From CAIWHR01 sp963816925 (GTDB lineage: Bacteria > Pseudomonadota > Gammaproteobacteria > Burkholderiales > Casimicrobiaceae): a DNA stretch of 64,000 nucleotides. Positions 27,420 through 36,167 of this stretch are shown here, piece by piece. The position numbers were made by a program, and so were the translations under genes. The DNA lies in assembly GCA_963816925.1 (NCBI GenBank), contig CAWFMY010000001.1:186001-250000 (forward strand). The letters run 5' to 3'. How positions within the stretch are numbered: the stretch's first letter is position 1; the number at the start of each line of letters is the position of its first letter. The notes beneath the pieces were generated by a model. It searched no databases. It was given only the letters and a program-made list of their open reading frames with translations, and was not told the origin of the DNA.

Positions 27420-29264
27420 TCAGGCGCCCGCGTGCCGGCACTCGAGCGTGGCCGCGAGCAGGTCGATCCTGCCGATGACGACCCGGACTTCGGTGTCGGG
27501 CGCCTGCGCGGGCAGGTCGGGAAGGCGAACGACGAGCGGCAGCCCGTCGAGCCGGACGAGATTCTCGCGAATCACCGTCGCCGTCGTTTCGGTCACCCCT
27601 TCCTGCAGCAGCCAGCGCAGGCACCAATAGTGTTCCAGCCGGTCCTGCACCTCGGCGTAGATCGAGTAGGTCGCCTCGAAATCGATCAGCGCGGCGTGCA
27701 GCTCGGCGTCGTTTTCCGCATACGGCGGCCGCAGGCCGGCCACCGCCGCGATCAGCTGGCGCTGGTTGACGAGGTCGCTGTAGCGGCGCAGCGGCGAGCT
27801 CGCCCACAGGTAATGCGAAAGCCCCAGTCCCTGATGCTCGCCGGGGCGCGTGCTCATCTTCACCTTGCCGTTCGACTGCGTCCGGTACAGTCCGGCGCTG
27901 CCCGCGTCGGCCAGCACCTTCCCCCACGTGCTGTTGACGAAGATCATCAATTCGGCGACCAGCTTGTCGAGCGGCGAGCCGCGGGGGCGCGGGACGATCG
28001 TCACCTCGCCGTCCGGCGCGGCGTCCCAGTCGACATAAAAATTGAAGTCGACGCGAAAGTTGTCGGACTTGCCGCGTTGCGCGGCGAGCGACTGCGCGAA
28101 CGTCCACAGCACGCGCAGCTCCGGCGACCACGGTGGATCGGATGGGGACGGCAGATCGTTCGCGAACGCCTCGCCGATCTCGTCGAGGCGCAGGTTGGCG
28201 ACGACCGGCACACGGTTGACGCGCGTCTCGTGGCGCACCAGCGTGCCGTCGGGCTCGACTTCCGCGTACAGCGACAGCGCGGGAGGCGAATGACCCGCGG
28301 CCAGCGTGAACGCCCGGATCGCGGGGTCGGGCAGCATCGTGATCTTGCGGCCGGGCAGGTAGACGGTCGAGAGCCGGTCGCGCGCAACGGCGTCGAGCGG
28401 CGAGCCGCGCGGGATGGAAAGCGCCGGCGCGGCGATGTGGATGCCGATCTCGTGATGGCCGTTCGCGAGCTCGCGCACCGAGAACGCGTCGTCGATCTCG
28501 GTCGTCGTGTGGTCGTCGATCGAGAACGCGCGCGCATCCGCGAGCGGCATGTCCAACTGCGCGGGCACCGCGGGCAGCGCCCCCCAGGCGGGGAACTCGA
28601 CGCCCTTGGGAAACGCCTGCGCGAGGAATGCGTTGTAGTGGTAGTCGTGCGACGACGGGATCGCGCCACATTGCGCGAGCAGCGCGACGGGATTCGTCTG
28701 CAGCGCGTCGCACGCCGCGGCGAGCGCCTTCCACTCGAGCGCGTTCTTGTCGGGGCGGTAGAGCAGCATCGGCAGCTTCGCGCGGAGAGCCTCCGGCAAG
28801 CGGTGCGCGCGCAAGTCGTTTTCCCACCCCGCCATCTGCTCGCTCTCGTGCCGCTTTCGCTCGACCGAGGCCAGCGCGGCCTTGAGCGCGTCGGGCGGCG
28901 CCTTGCGATACCGTCCCTTGCCGCGTTTGTAAAAGTACATCGGCGCGCCGGCCAGCGCGAGCGCGACGGCGGCGGATTCCGGCGCCGTGGGCGCGCGGCC
29001 GTGATACTCGCGGGAAAGGTCCGCGAAGCCGAATTCGTCGTCGGCCGACACTTCCCACAGGAAATTCGGGTCGAGGTCGCCCGCGAGCTTGTGCGCTTCG
29101 GCATTGAGCGCCGACGGCGACGGATCGGCGAAGCGCAGCAGCACCGCGGCAGCCTTGATCTTCAGGCGCTTGCCGGAAACGGCCTCGACCTGCAGCGACG
29201 TGTCGTTGTCGGCAAGGACGGTGCCGGCCTTCAACTGGCCGTCGTCCTCGAAAAAGACGTGCAT
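27420..29264 (-). CDS. RNB-domain exoribonuclease (RNase II/R-like)
   Basis: The 614-residue protein starts MHVFFEDDGQLKAGTV. It contains the RNB catalytic core: FSIDDHTTTEIDDAFSV with the magnesium aspartates, IGIHIAAPALSIPRGSPLD, TVYLPGRKITMLPD and SSPLRRYSDLVNQRQL. It lacks an obvious C-terminal S1 domain, so it is the short RNB protein commonly found before tonB in betaproteobacteria rather than classical RNase R. It would degrade RNA 3' to 5'. I chose the ATG at 29264 because upstream codons lie before a good -10. Confidence 0.9.
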   Translation of the reverse strand: MHVFFEDDGQLKAGTVLADNDTSLQVEAVSGKRLKIKAAAVLLRFADPSPSALNAEAHKLAGDLDPNFLWEVSADDEFGFADLSREYHGRAPTAPESAAVALALAGAPMYFYKRGKGRYRKAPPDALKAALASVERKRHESEQMAGWENDLRAHRLPEALRAKLPMLLYRPDKNALEWKALAAACDALQTNPVALLAQCGAIPSSHDYHYNAFLAQAFPKGVEFPAWGALPAVPAQLDMPLADARAFSIDDHTTTEIDDAFSVRELANGHHEIGIHIAAPALSIPRGSPLDAVARDRLSTVYLPGRKITMLPDPAIRAFTLAAGHSPPALSLYAEVEPDGTLVRHETRVNRVPVVANLRLDEIGEAFANDLPSPSDPPWSPELRVLWTFAQSLAAQRGKSDNFRVDFNFYVDWDAAPDGEVTIVPRPRGSPLDKLVAELMIFVNSTWGKVLADAGSAGLYRTQSNGKVKMSTRPGEHQGLGLSHYLWASSPLRRYSDLVNQRQLIAAVAGLRPPYAENDAELHAALIDFEATYSIYAEVQDRLEHYWCLRWLLQEGVTETTATVIRENLVRLDGLPLVVRLPDLPAQAPDTEVRVVIGRIDLLAATLECRHAGA

Positions 29265-29291
29265 GGAAACGCGCTCGAATGCGGGGGGCGG

Positions 29292-29297
29292 ATTATA
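29292..29297 (-). promoter_or_regulatory. Candidate -10 element for the RNB exoribonuclease gene
   Basis: A consensus TATAAT reads leftwards here, 28 bases before the RNB start codon at 29264. The gap to the divergent acyl-CoA dehydrogenase gene is 112 bases. The -35 region is GC-rich and poor. Confidence 0.4.
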
Positions 29298-29376
29298 GCC
29301 CGCAACGCGTTGCCGCCGGGCGACAGCAGGTACGGCAGGCGGTATCCTTAGGCCCCTTTGGATTCGAGGAAATGCC

Positions 29377-30549
29377 ATGCAGTTCGGGCTGAGCGACGAG
29401 CAGCAGATGATTGTCGCCATGGTTCGCCGATTCGTCGAGACGGAGCTGATCCCGCTCGAGGACGCGATCGAGGAGACCGGCCGCCTCGATCCGGCGACGG
29501 CGAAGGCGATCTTCGAGAAGTCGAAGGCGCTGGGCTTTTACGCGATGAACATCCCCGCGCAATACGGCGGCGGCGGCCTTTCCGCGGTCGACACGATGCT
29601 GGTCGAGGAGCAGTTCGGGCACGCGAAGGACATCCTGATCCGCCGCGCCTTCGGCAACGTCTACGAGTCGCTGCTCGAGGGGACGGACGCGCAGAAGGAG
29701 CGCTGGCTCCTCCCCTGCGTGCGCGGCCTGCGCACGTGCTCGATCGCGATCACCGAACCGGGCGCCGGATCCGACGCCGCGTCCGTCACCACGCGCGCGG
29801 CGAAGTCGGGCGACGGCTACGTGCTCGACGGCAGCAAGCATTTCATCAGCGACGGCGAATTCTCCGACTTCTTCATCGTGTCCGCGGTGACCGACCCCGC
29901 GGCGCGCCCGCGCCACGTGTCGCTGTTCCTCGTGGACAAGGACCTGCCCGGCGTCACCGTCGGGCGCAACCAGCGGATGATGGGGCTGACCGGCACCAGT
30001 CACGTCGAGCTCTTTTTCGAGAACGTCAGGCTCGGCACCGAGCATCGGCTGGGCGCGGAAGGCCACGGTCTTGCGATCGCGTATTCGACGCTGGGCCGCG
30101 TGCGCCTCGCGCAAGTGGGCGCGCGCGCGGTCGGCAAGGCCTGCCGCCTCGCGACGCTGATGACGAATTACGCGAACGAGCGCCGGCAGTTCGGCAAGGC
30201 GATCGGCGAGTTCCAGATGATCCAGCAAATGATCGCCGACAGCGTGATCGAAATAAATGCCGCGCGCCTCCTGGTGCTGCGCGCCGCGTGGGAGATCGAC
30301 CAGGGACGCGACGCGCGCGACTGGATCTCGATGGTCAAGATCGAGGCCGCGGAGACGCTCGGCCGCGTTGCCGACCGCGCGGTGCAGGTCTTCGGCGGCA
30401 TGGGCTACTGCAGCGAGATGCCGATCGAGCGGCTCTACCGCGATGCGCGCATCTACCGGATCTACGACGGCACGTCGGAAATCCATCGCACGGTCGTGGC
30501 GCGCAGCGCGTTGAAGCGCGGCGCCGCATTGTGGGACATCGGCGCCTGA
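29377..30549 (+). CDS. Acyl-CoA dehydrogenase
   Basis: The 390-residue protein has the complete fold: N-terminal helices, ITEPGAGSDAASVTTRA (FAD/substrate loop), the beta domain with GSKHFISDGEFSDFFIV, and the C-terminal helices with ANERRQFGKAIGEFQMIQ and RIYRIYDGTSEIHRTVVAR. The usual catalytic glutamate (YEG) is replaced by aspartate (YDG), and I see no glutamate at the alternative position (LGRVRLAQVG). It oxidises an acyl-CoA to a 2-enoyl-CoA; chain type is unknown. GAGGAA precedes the ATG. It is convergent with the catabolic operon. Confidence 0.9.
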   Translation: MQFGLSDEQQMIVAMVRRFVETELIPLEDAIEETGRLDPATAKAIFEKSKALGFYAMNIPAQYGGGGLSAVDTMLVEEQFGHAKDILIRRAFGNVYESLLEGTDAQKERWLLPCVRGLRTCSIAITEPGAGSDAASVTTRAAKSGDGYVLDGSKHFISDGEFSDFFIVSAVTDPAARPRHVSLFLVDKDLPGVTVGRNQRMMGLTGTSHVELFFENVRLGTEHRLGAEGHGLAIAYSTLGRVRLAQVGARAVGKACRLATLMTNYANERRQFGKAIGEFQMIQQMIADSVIEINAARLLVLRAAWEIDQGRDARDWISMVKIEAAETLGRVADRAVQVFGGMGYCSEMPIERLYRDARIYRIYDGTSEIHRTVVARSALKRGAALWDIGA

Positions 30550-30558
30550 ACCGCCGCG

Positions 30559-31449
30559 TCAGGCGCGATAGTGGTCGATCGTCGCCTTGATGCCCTGCGC
30601 CAGGCTCGTCCGCTGGCGTCCGGGGAACATGTCGTCGAGCCCGGGCTCGGCGATTCCCGCTGCGATCGGCAGCGGCGGCCCCGACGCGCTCAAGCGCGCA
30701 TCGGGAACGTTGCGGCGGATTTCGGCGAGCACGTCCTCGACCGTCGCGACGTCGCCGATCACGTTGAACACCGCGGCGCCCGTCAGCGGCGTCGCAAGGG
30801 CCCGCTCGAACAGCGCCGCGCAGTCGTCGACGTAGACAAGCCCCGTTGCGCCGGTGAAGGGGTGAACGTAGGTTTCGCCGCGCGCGGCGGCGCGGCAAGC
30901 GAGGCTGGGCCCGGCACTCATGCCGCTTTCGCGGCCCGCCCCATAGACCACCAAGGGTCGGAAACCGACGCTCGGCAGCCGGTGGTCGGCCCAATACGCG
31001 CGCGCCGCGCCTTCGCAGGCGAGCTTGTACGCGCCGTACAGCGTCGTCGGGCAGGGATGCACCGCATCGTCGGGACCGAACACGCCGGCGCTGCTCGCGT
31101 AGACGACCGACGCGAACCCGTGCCGGCGCGCGGCCTCGAAAACGTTGAGCGTTCCGATCAGGTCGATCTCGGCGCCGTGGATCGGATTCTCCCTGCACGC
31201 CGGCGTCAGCACGCCCGCGAGGTGAATGACGCCGTCGCAACCCTGCGCGGCGCGTTCGAGGTCATCCGTCGCCCGGATGTCGCCCGTGCGCCAGTCGAGC
31301 GCGCGCGCCACGTCGTCGCCCGCAATTTCGGCCACGGTCGAGCGATTGGAGTTGATGTCGAAAACGCGCACGTCGATTCCGCGCCGCGCGAGGCGCCGGA
31401 CGATCCAGGCGCCGATGAAGCCGCTTCCTCCCGTCAACAAGATGCGCAT
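30559..31449 (-). CDS. NAD-dependent epimerase/dehydratase (extended SDR)
   Basis: The 296-residue extended SDR has the Rossmann motif ILLTGGSGFIGAWIVRRLA, GVIHLAGVLTP, VYASSAGVFGPDD and catalytic TLYGAYKLACEG (YxxxK). FRPLVVYGAG follows. It resembles UDP-glucose 4-epimerase relatives and catabolic aldose/uronate dehydrogenases. It is the last gene of the leftward 13-gene operon, 20 bases after an SDR. A role as a sugar-acid or polyol dehydrogenase fits the context but is inference. Confidence 0.85.
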   Translation of the reverse strand: MRILLTGGSGFIGAWIVRRLARRGIDVRVFDINSNRSTVAEIAGDDVARALDWRTGDIRATDDLERAAQGCDGVIHLAGVLTPACRENPIHGAEIDLIGTLNVFEAARRHGFASVVYASSAGVFGPDDAVHPCPTTLYGAYKLACEGAARAYWADHRLPSVGFRPLVVYGAGRESGMSAGPSLACRAAARGETYVHPFTGATGLVYVDDCAALFERALATPLTGAAVFNVIGDVATVEDVLAEIRRNVPDARLSASGPPLPIAAGIAEPGLDDMFPGRQRTSLAQGIKATIDHYRA

Positions 31450-31468
31450 GATGCTTCGCCCGCGGCCC

Positions 31469-32209
31469 TCAATACGTTGCGCGACCGCCGGTCAGGTCGA
31501 ACGTGAATCCCGTGGTGAAGCTGCATTCCGGGCTGGCGATCCAGGCGACCATCGCCGCCACCTCCGGCACTTTCAGCGTCCGTCCCATCGGAATCTTGCT
31601 TCGCGCAAGCGCGATGTGCTCCGGCGTCATCTCCTTGAAGAGATCCGTTTCGGTAAGGGCCGGCGCCACCGCGTTCACCAGGACGCCGCTGTCGACGAGT
31701 TCACGCGCAATCGACTTGGTGAATCCGATGACGCCCGCCTTGGCCGAGGCGTACGCCGCGATGCCGGGGTTGCCTTCCTTGCCGGCGATCGACGCCACGT
31801 TGACGATGCGCCCGTACCTGCGCGCGCGCATTCCCGGAATGGCGACGCGGCTGCAGTAGAAGACGCCGGTCAGGTCCACGGCGAGCACGCGATCCCATGC
31901 CTCGAGCGGGTATTCCCACACGGGGGCCACGGGTCCGTTGATCCCGGCGTTGTTGATCAGGATGTCGACGGCGCCAAGCATTCGTTCCGTCGCGGCGAAG
32001 GCTGCTTCCACTTGCTTGTAATCGGCGACGTCGACCGCCTGCGTCGACGCCGGCGTGAAGCCGGCGGCGGTCGCGTCGAATCGATCGAACGCGAGATCCC
32101 ACAGCGCGACACGACAGCCCTCGGCGGCAAGCCGTTGCGCGATGCCGAGCCCGATGCCCCGCGCGCCGCCGGTGACGATCGCGCGCTGCCCCGCCAACAG
32201 CTTCGTCAT
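31469..32209 (-). CDS. Classical SDR oxidoreductase, FabG-like (paralogue of 36168)
   Basis: The 246-residue SDR has TGGARGIGLGIAQRLA, ILINNAGINGP, the Ser in VASIAGKEGNPG and YASAKAGVIGF (YxxxK). It matches the SDR at 36168-36912 in about four of five residues over the last 165, including EYPLEAWDRVLAVDLTGVFY. The ATG overlaps the upstream gene's stop (ATGA), so they are coupled. It would oxidise or reduce a hydroxy or keto group of the island's substrate; the exact reaction is unknown. Confidence 0.88.
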   Translation of the reverse strand: MTKLLAGQRAIVTGGARGIGLGIAQRLAAEGCRVALWDLAFDRFDATAAGFTPASTQAVDVADYKQVEAAFAATERMLGAVDILINNAGINGPVAPVWEYPLEAWDRVLAVDLTGVFYCSRVAIPGMRARRYGRIVNVASIAGKEGNPGIAAYASAKAGVIGFTKSIARELVDSGVLVNAVAPALTETDLFKEMTPEHIALARSKIPMGRTLKVPEVAAMVAWIASPECSFTTGFTFDLTGGRATY

Positions 32210-33222
32210 CCCATGCTCCAGAGATCGGCAATGCCGACGGGCCGGCCCTGCGCGAGCGACGCGACCGCCGCTTCGGCGACGGCCTGCGCCCGCATGCCGT
32301 CCGCGAGGCTCGGCGACATCGGAACTCCCGAGCGCACGGCGGTGACCAGCGCGTCGAGCTCCGCCACATAGGTGGGCGCAAAGCGGTCGTACCAGGTGGG
32401 GAAGATGCCGTCGGCGGCGACCCTGGCTCCCTGGTAGAGCGAAACCCCGCGCTGCCGCTGGCGCTCCGATTCCAGCATGCCCTTCGACCCGAAGACCTCG
32501 ATCATTTCATCGTAACCATAATTGGTCCGGCGGCTGAAGCTGAACGTCGCGAGCGCGCCCGACGCGAAGCGCAGCGTGAGCGCGGCCGTGTCGACATCGC
32601 CGAAAGCCGCGTATTCCGGGTCGAACAGGCAGCCGCCGGCTGCGTAGACTTCCACCGGCTCGGATCCCGCCATCCAGCAGGCGAGGTCGTAGAAATGCGT
32701 TCCCTTCTCGCGCAGCATTCCGCCCGCGCGATGCGCCGCCGCGGGGGGTGAGGCTTCCGAACTTCGCGAGACGATATGCACCGATTCGACGGCGCCGATT
32801 TCGCCCGCGCGCACGCGGTCGAAGACGGCGCGATGATTCGCGTCGAACCGCCGGTTGAAACCGATCGCGGCGATCACGCCGGCCGCGCGCGCGGCGTCGA
32901 GGCAGCGCTTCGCGCCGTCGAGACTGTCCGCGATCGGCTTCTCGCACAGCACGGCCTTGCCCGCGCGGACGCTGGCCAGCAGGTGGGCGTCGTGGACATC
33001 GGTGGACGAGCCGATCACGACGACCTGCACATCCGGGTCCGCGAGCATCTCGTCGACCGACGTCGAAAACGCCGCGCCGTGCGCTTCGGCAAGGGATTTT
33101 CCGCGGCTCGCGTCGACATCGACCACCCAGCGCAATCGGGCATCGCGGTGCGCCGCGATGTTGCGCGCATGCACCTGGCCAATCACGCCGGCACCGATCA
33201 GCGCAAACGGGATCTTTTCCAT
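32206..33222 (-). CDS. Gfo/Idh/MocA-family dehydrogenase (inositol 2-dehydrogenase-like)
   Basis: The 338-residue protein has the Rossmann motif ALIGAGVIGQVHARNIAAH, the catalytic-lysine motif LCEKPIADSL, GFNRRFDANH and the substrate motif REKGTHFYDLACW. This resembles the inositol dehydrogenase (IolG) branch. The start overlaps the TIM-barrel stop by one base (TGATG), and its stop overlaps the SDR start. It probably oxidises a ring or sugar hydroxyl with NAD(P). The TIM-barrel neighbour is the usual partner for IolG-type enzymes. Confidence 0.87.
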   Translation of the reverse strand: MEKIPFALIGAGVIGQVHARNIAAHRDARLRWVVDVDASRGKSLAEAHGAAFSTSVDEMLADPDVQVVVIGSSTDVHDAHLLASVRAGKAVLCEKPIADSLDGAKRCLDAARAAGVIAAIGFNRRFDANHRAVFDRVRAGEIGAVESVHIVSRSSEASPPAAAHRAGGMLREKGTHFYDLACWMAGSEPVEVYAAGGCLFDPEYAAFGDVDTAALTLRFASGALATFSFSRRTNYGYDEMIEVFGSKGMLESERQRQRGVSLYQGARVAADGIFPTWYDRFAPTYVAELDALVTAVRSGVPMSPSLADGMRAQAVAEAAVASLAQGRPVGIADLWSMG

Positions 33223-34049
33223 CACGTAGCCGTCTGGGCACGGTCCTTGATGACCGTGATGACCTCGTCGGGATCCTTCGTCCACCAGTTGCGCTGCGAG
33301 AAGATCTCGACCTCGACGTAGCCGTCGTACCCTGCCCGCTCGACCATGCCGCGCAATGCCGGAAGGTCGATCACGCCATCGCCCATCATGCCGCGGTCGA
33401 GGCGAAGGTCCTGCGTGTCGGGCAGCCAGTCGCTCACGTGGAACGAGCAGATGCGCCTTCCCGCGCGCGCAATTTCGGCTTCGAGGTCGGGATCCCACCA
33501 AACGGCGTACGTGTCGACCGCGATGCCGACGATGTCCTCGGCAGCGAGGCGGTCGCACCACGCATTGGCGAGTTTGATCGTGGAGAGGACCGACCGCGTC
33601 GCGCAGATCATCGGATGCAGCGGCTCCAGCGCGAGCTTGACGCCGACGCTCCGGGCGTGGGGGATGAGCTCCGCCACGCCATCGAGGGCGCGCGCCCGCG
33701 CATCGGCGACGTTCTTGTCGCGGGCATCCACGCCGCCCGCGACAAAGACGAGGCACGGCGCCTTGACCTCGGCCGCCTCGTCCAGCGCGCGGCGCACTTC
33801 GTCCCGGGCCGCGGCCGCCTCGGCCCGATCCGGTGACGTGATCAATCCGCCCCAGCAATAGCCGGACAGCGCGATGCCGGAATCCGCCACGAGGCGCGCC
33901 GTCTCCCCGACGCCGAATTCCCGCACCTTGTCGCGCCAGAGGCTCGTGCAGCCGACGCCGTTGCGGACAAGCGCGTCGACGAATTGCGGCGTCGTGCATT
34001 GCGGCAGCAACGTCACCTGGTGGATCGACAGCCGGCGCGGATCAAGCAT
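33222..34049 (-). CDS. Xylose-isomerase-like TIM barrel protein
   Basis: The 275-residue protein is a sugar phosphate isomerase/epimerase-type barrel. Probable metal ligands are Glu and His in LALEPLHPM, Asp in VDTYAVWWD, His in CSFHVSDW and Glu in YVEVEIFS. This family holds isomerases, inosose isomerase/dehydratase (IolE/IolI) and the AsbF/QuiC-type 3-dehydroshikimate dehydratases. Its gene lies between a shikimate-dehydrogenase-like gene (8-base overlap) and a Gfo/Idh/MocA gene, so either an inositol-type or a dehydroshikimate role is possible; I cannot decide. Confidence 0.85.
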   Translation of the reverse strand: MLDPRRLSIHQVTLLPQCTTPQFVDALVRNGVGCTSLWRDKVREFGVGETARLVADSGIALSGYCWGGLITSPDRAEAAAARDEVRRALDEAAEVKAPCLVFVAGGVDARDKNVADARARALDGVAELIPHARSVGVKLALEPLHPMICATRSVLSTIKLANAWCDRLAAEDIVGIAVDTYAVWWDPDLEAEIARAGRRICSFHVSDWLPDTQDLRLDRGMMGDGVIDLPALRGMVERAGYDGYVEVEIFSQRNWWTKDPDEVITVIKDRAQTAT

Positions 34050-34882
34050 TGCGCAACGCCTGTTCGACCCGTGCGCGCTGCTCGCGCGTGACCACCGGAT
34101 GCACGCCGAACCATTTCTCGAAACAGACGGTTCCCTGGTGCAGCAGCATGCCGAGGCCGTCCGAGACGCGCAGGCCGCGCGCGCGCGCCTTTTTCAGCAG
34201 CCCCGTCTCGAGCGGCACGTAGACGACGTCGGCGACGACGGCGTCATCGCGAACGGTCGCAAGATCGACGTCGAGATCCGGGTAGCCGACCATGCCGAAC
34301 GACGCGGCATTGACGACCAATCCCGCGCCGGCAAGGGCCGCCGGCAGCTCATCCGTGGTTGTCGGAATGACCTTCGAACCGAAGCGTTCGCGAAAGGCCT
34401 CCGCCTTTTCCAGTGTCCGGTTGTGCAGATGAATGCGCGCCACGCCCCGTTCCAGCAACCCGTAGACCACCGCCCGCGCGGCGCCGCCGGCTCCGAAGAC
34501 CACCGCCTTTTCGGCGTGCTGGTCCCATCCGGGCGCCGACTCGTCCAGCGCCGCGATGAAACCGACGACATCGGAGTTCGTAGAGCGCAACGTGCCGTTG
34601 TCGAGCCAGATCACATTGGCGGCGCCGATCGCGGTGGCGCGCGCGTCGGGCTGCCGTGAGCTTGAGCGCCATCTCCTTGTGCGGCATCGTCGCGGAGCCG
34701 CCGACATACCCGCGCTCGGCGAGATGCGCGAGGAACTCCGCGAATTCGTCCGGCGGAACGGCTTCGAGCCGGAAATCCGCGTCGAGTCCGTGTTTTTCGA
34801 TCCAGTAGCCGTGGATGATCGGCGCCCGCGACTGCTTCACCGGCCAGCCCATCACGCATGCCGCCCGCCTTGGCGCCGCCAT
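34042..34882 (-). CDS. Shikimate/quinate dehydrogenase-like protein (one frameshift)
   Basis: The N-terminal AroE substrate domain reads MGWPVKQSRAPIIHGYW and SATMPHKEMALKLT. After a one-base slip near 34661 come AIGAANVIW, TNSDVVGFIAAL, the nucleotide-binding GAGGAARAVVYGLLERG, NRTLEKAEAF and GLGMLLHQGTVCFEKWFG. Restored length is about 279 residues. The usual SxS substrate motif is SRAP here, so it is a divergent AroE/YdiB-type enzyme, perhaps catabolic for quinate or a related ring. A canonical aroE exists at 62652. Confidence 0.87.
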
Positions 34883-34884
34883 GT

Positions 34885-35674
34885 TCAATAGAGCCCGGGC
34901 GTCGCGCCGCCGTCGACGGCGATCGCCGTGCCCTGGATGTGCCGCGCCTGCGCCGAGCACAGGAAGAGCGCGAGCGCGGCGACGTCCTCCGGCTTGCCGA
35001 GGCGCGCGAGCCCGTCCTTGGCGATCAACGACGCGCGCACCGCGTCGACGGTGGTGTTGCCGGCTTCGGCGCGCTGCTTGAACAACTGCTCCACACGTTC
35101 TGTTTCGGTCATGCCCGGCAGTATCGCGTTCACGTTGACGCCGTCGCGCTTGCCGAGGCCCGACAAGCCCTTCGTGAAGTTGTGCATCGCCGCGTTGACC
35201 GCGCCGCCGATCAGGAATTCCGGGTCGGGCGTGCGCGCCGCGCCGCCGATGACGTTGACGACATGTCCCTGCGCCGTCTTCAGCAGCGGCCAGAACAGGC
35301 GGCAGAGCCGGACGCAGCCGAAGAACTTGAGCGCGAAACCATCCTGCCAGGTCTCCTCGGCGAGGCTTGCGAAGGCGCCGGCCCGCGTCGCGCCCGCCGA
35401 ATTCACGAGGATGTCGCAGCGCCCGTGCCGCTCCGAGACGAAGCGAAACACGGCGGCGCAGCCGTCCTCGCGGCGCAGATCGGCGGCAACGATGTCTGGC
35501 CGGCGTCGCGGCGTTGGCCGCGATCGCCTCGGCGGCCGCTTCCAGGTTTGCCTGCGAGGATGCGGCGAGCACCGTGCGCGCACCCGCGGCCGCAAACGCT
35601 GCGGCGATGCCACGGCCGATGCCGCGGCTTCCTCCTGATACCACCACGACCTTGTCTTTGTATTCGCTTGTCAT
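34885..35674 (-). CDS. Classical SDR oxidoreductase (one frameshift)
   Basis: The N-terminal part reads DKVVVVSGGSRGIGRGIAAAF. After a slip near 35500 follow DIVAADLRRED, CDILVNSAGATRAG, VIGGAARTPDPEFLIGGAVN and the C-terminal SAQARHIQGTAIAVDGGATP typical of FabG-like enzymes. The catalytic tyrosine region is atypical: where YxxxK is expected I read FLIGGAVNAAMHNFTKG, with no clear tyrosine. This may be real divergence. The start MTSEYKD at 35674 has GGGAAAG upstream; an upstream ATG at 35689 is possible. It stands 2 bases before the shikimate-dehydrogenase-like gene. Confidence 0.8.
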
Positions 35675-35699
35675 CGCTTTCCCTTGCAATATGTTCGCA

Positions 35700-36149
35700 T
35701 CAGGCTTTCGCTGCGCTGCTGGCCGAAACGGCGGCGCGCAATCCCAGCAGATAACTGTCGAGGCCGAAGCCGCAGATCTGTCCCTTCACGACCTCGGCAA
35801 ACACCGAGCGATGCCGAAACGCCTCGCGCGCATGAATGTTCGACATGTGGATCTCGACAATCGGGACCGTGAGGATCGCGAGCGCGTCGCGGATGCCGTA
35901 ACTGTAATGGGTCCACGCGCCCGCATTGATCACCACCGCGTCCATCCTGTCGGCGAACGCCTTGTGAATGCGGTCGCACATCGCGCCCTCGTCGTTGGTC
36001 TGGAAGCTGACGACGTCCGCCTTGAGCTCCTTGCCGAGCTTGCGCAGCGCCGCGTCGATTTGGGCGAGCGTGATCGTCCCATATTGAACCGGATCGCGCT
36101 TGCCGAACATGTTGTGGTTGATGCCGTGCAGCATGAGGATCTTTTTCAT
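35700..36149 (-). CDS. Divergent type II 3-dehydroquinate dehydratase-like protein, copy 1
   Basis: The 149-residue protein has the AroQ fold and keeps the catalytic positions: Arg and Tyr of KRDPVQYG, Asn/Gly/Ala/His of INAGAWTH, His of EIHMSNIHAREAFRH, and ICGFG near the end. The first loop is GINHNMFGKR instead of the usual GPNLNLLGxR, and the second is AGAWTHYSYGIRDAL instead of PGAYTHTSxALRDAL. GGGAG precedes the ATG. It would dehydrate 3-dehydroquinate or a related ring ketone. A paralogue with the same loops lies at 39745. Confidence 0.88.
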   Translation of the reverse strand: MKKILMLHGINHNMFGKRDPVQYGTITLAQIDAALRKLGKELKADVVSFQTNDEGAMCDRIHKAFADRMDAVVINAGAWTHYSYGIRDALAILTVPIVEIHMSNIHAREAFRHRSVFAEVVKGQICGFGLDSYLLGLRAAVSASSAAKA

Positions 36150-36167
36150 GCGGTACTCCCGTTTGAA

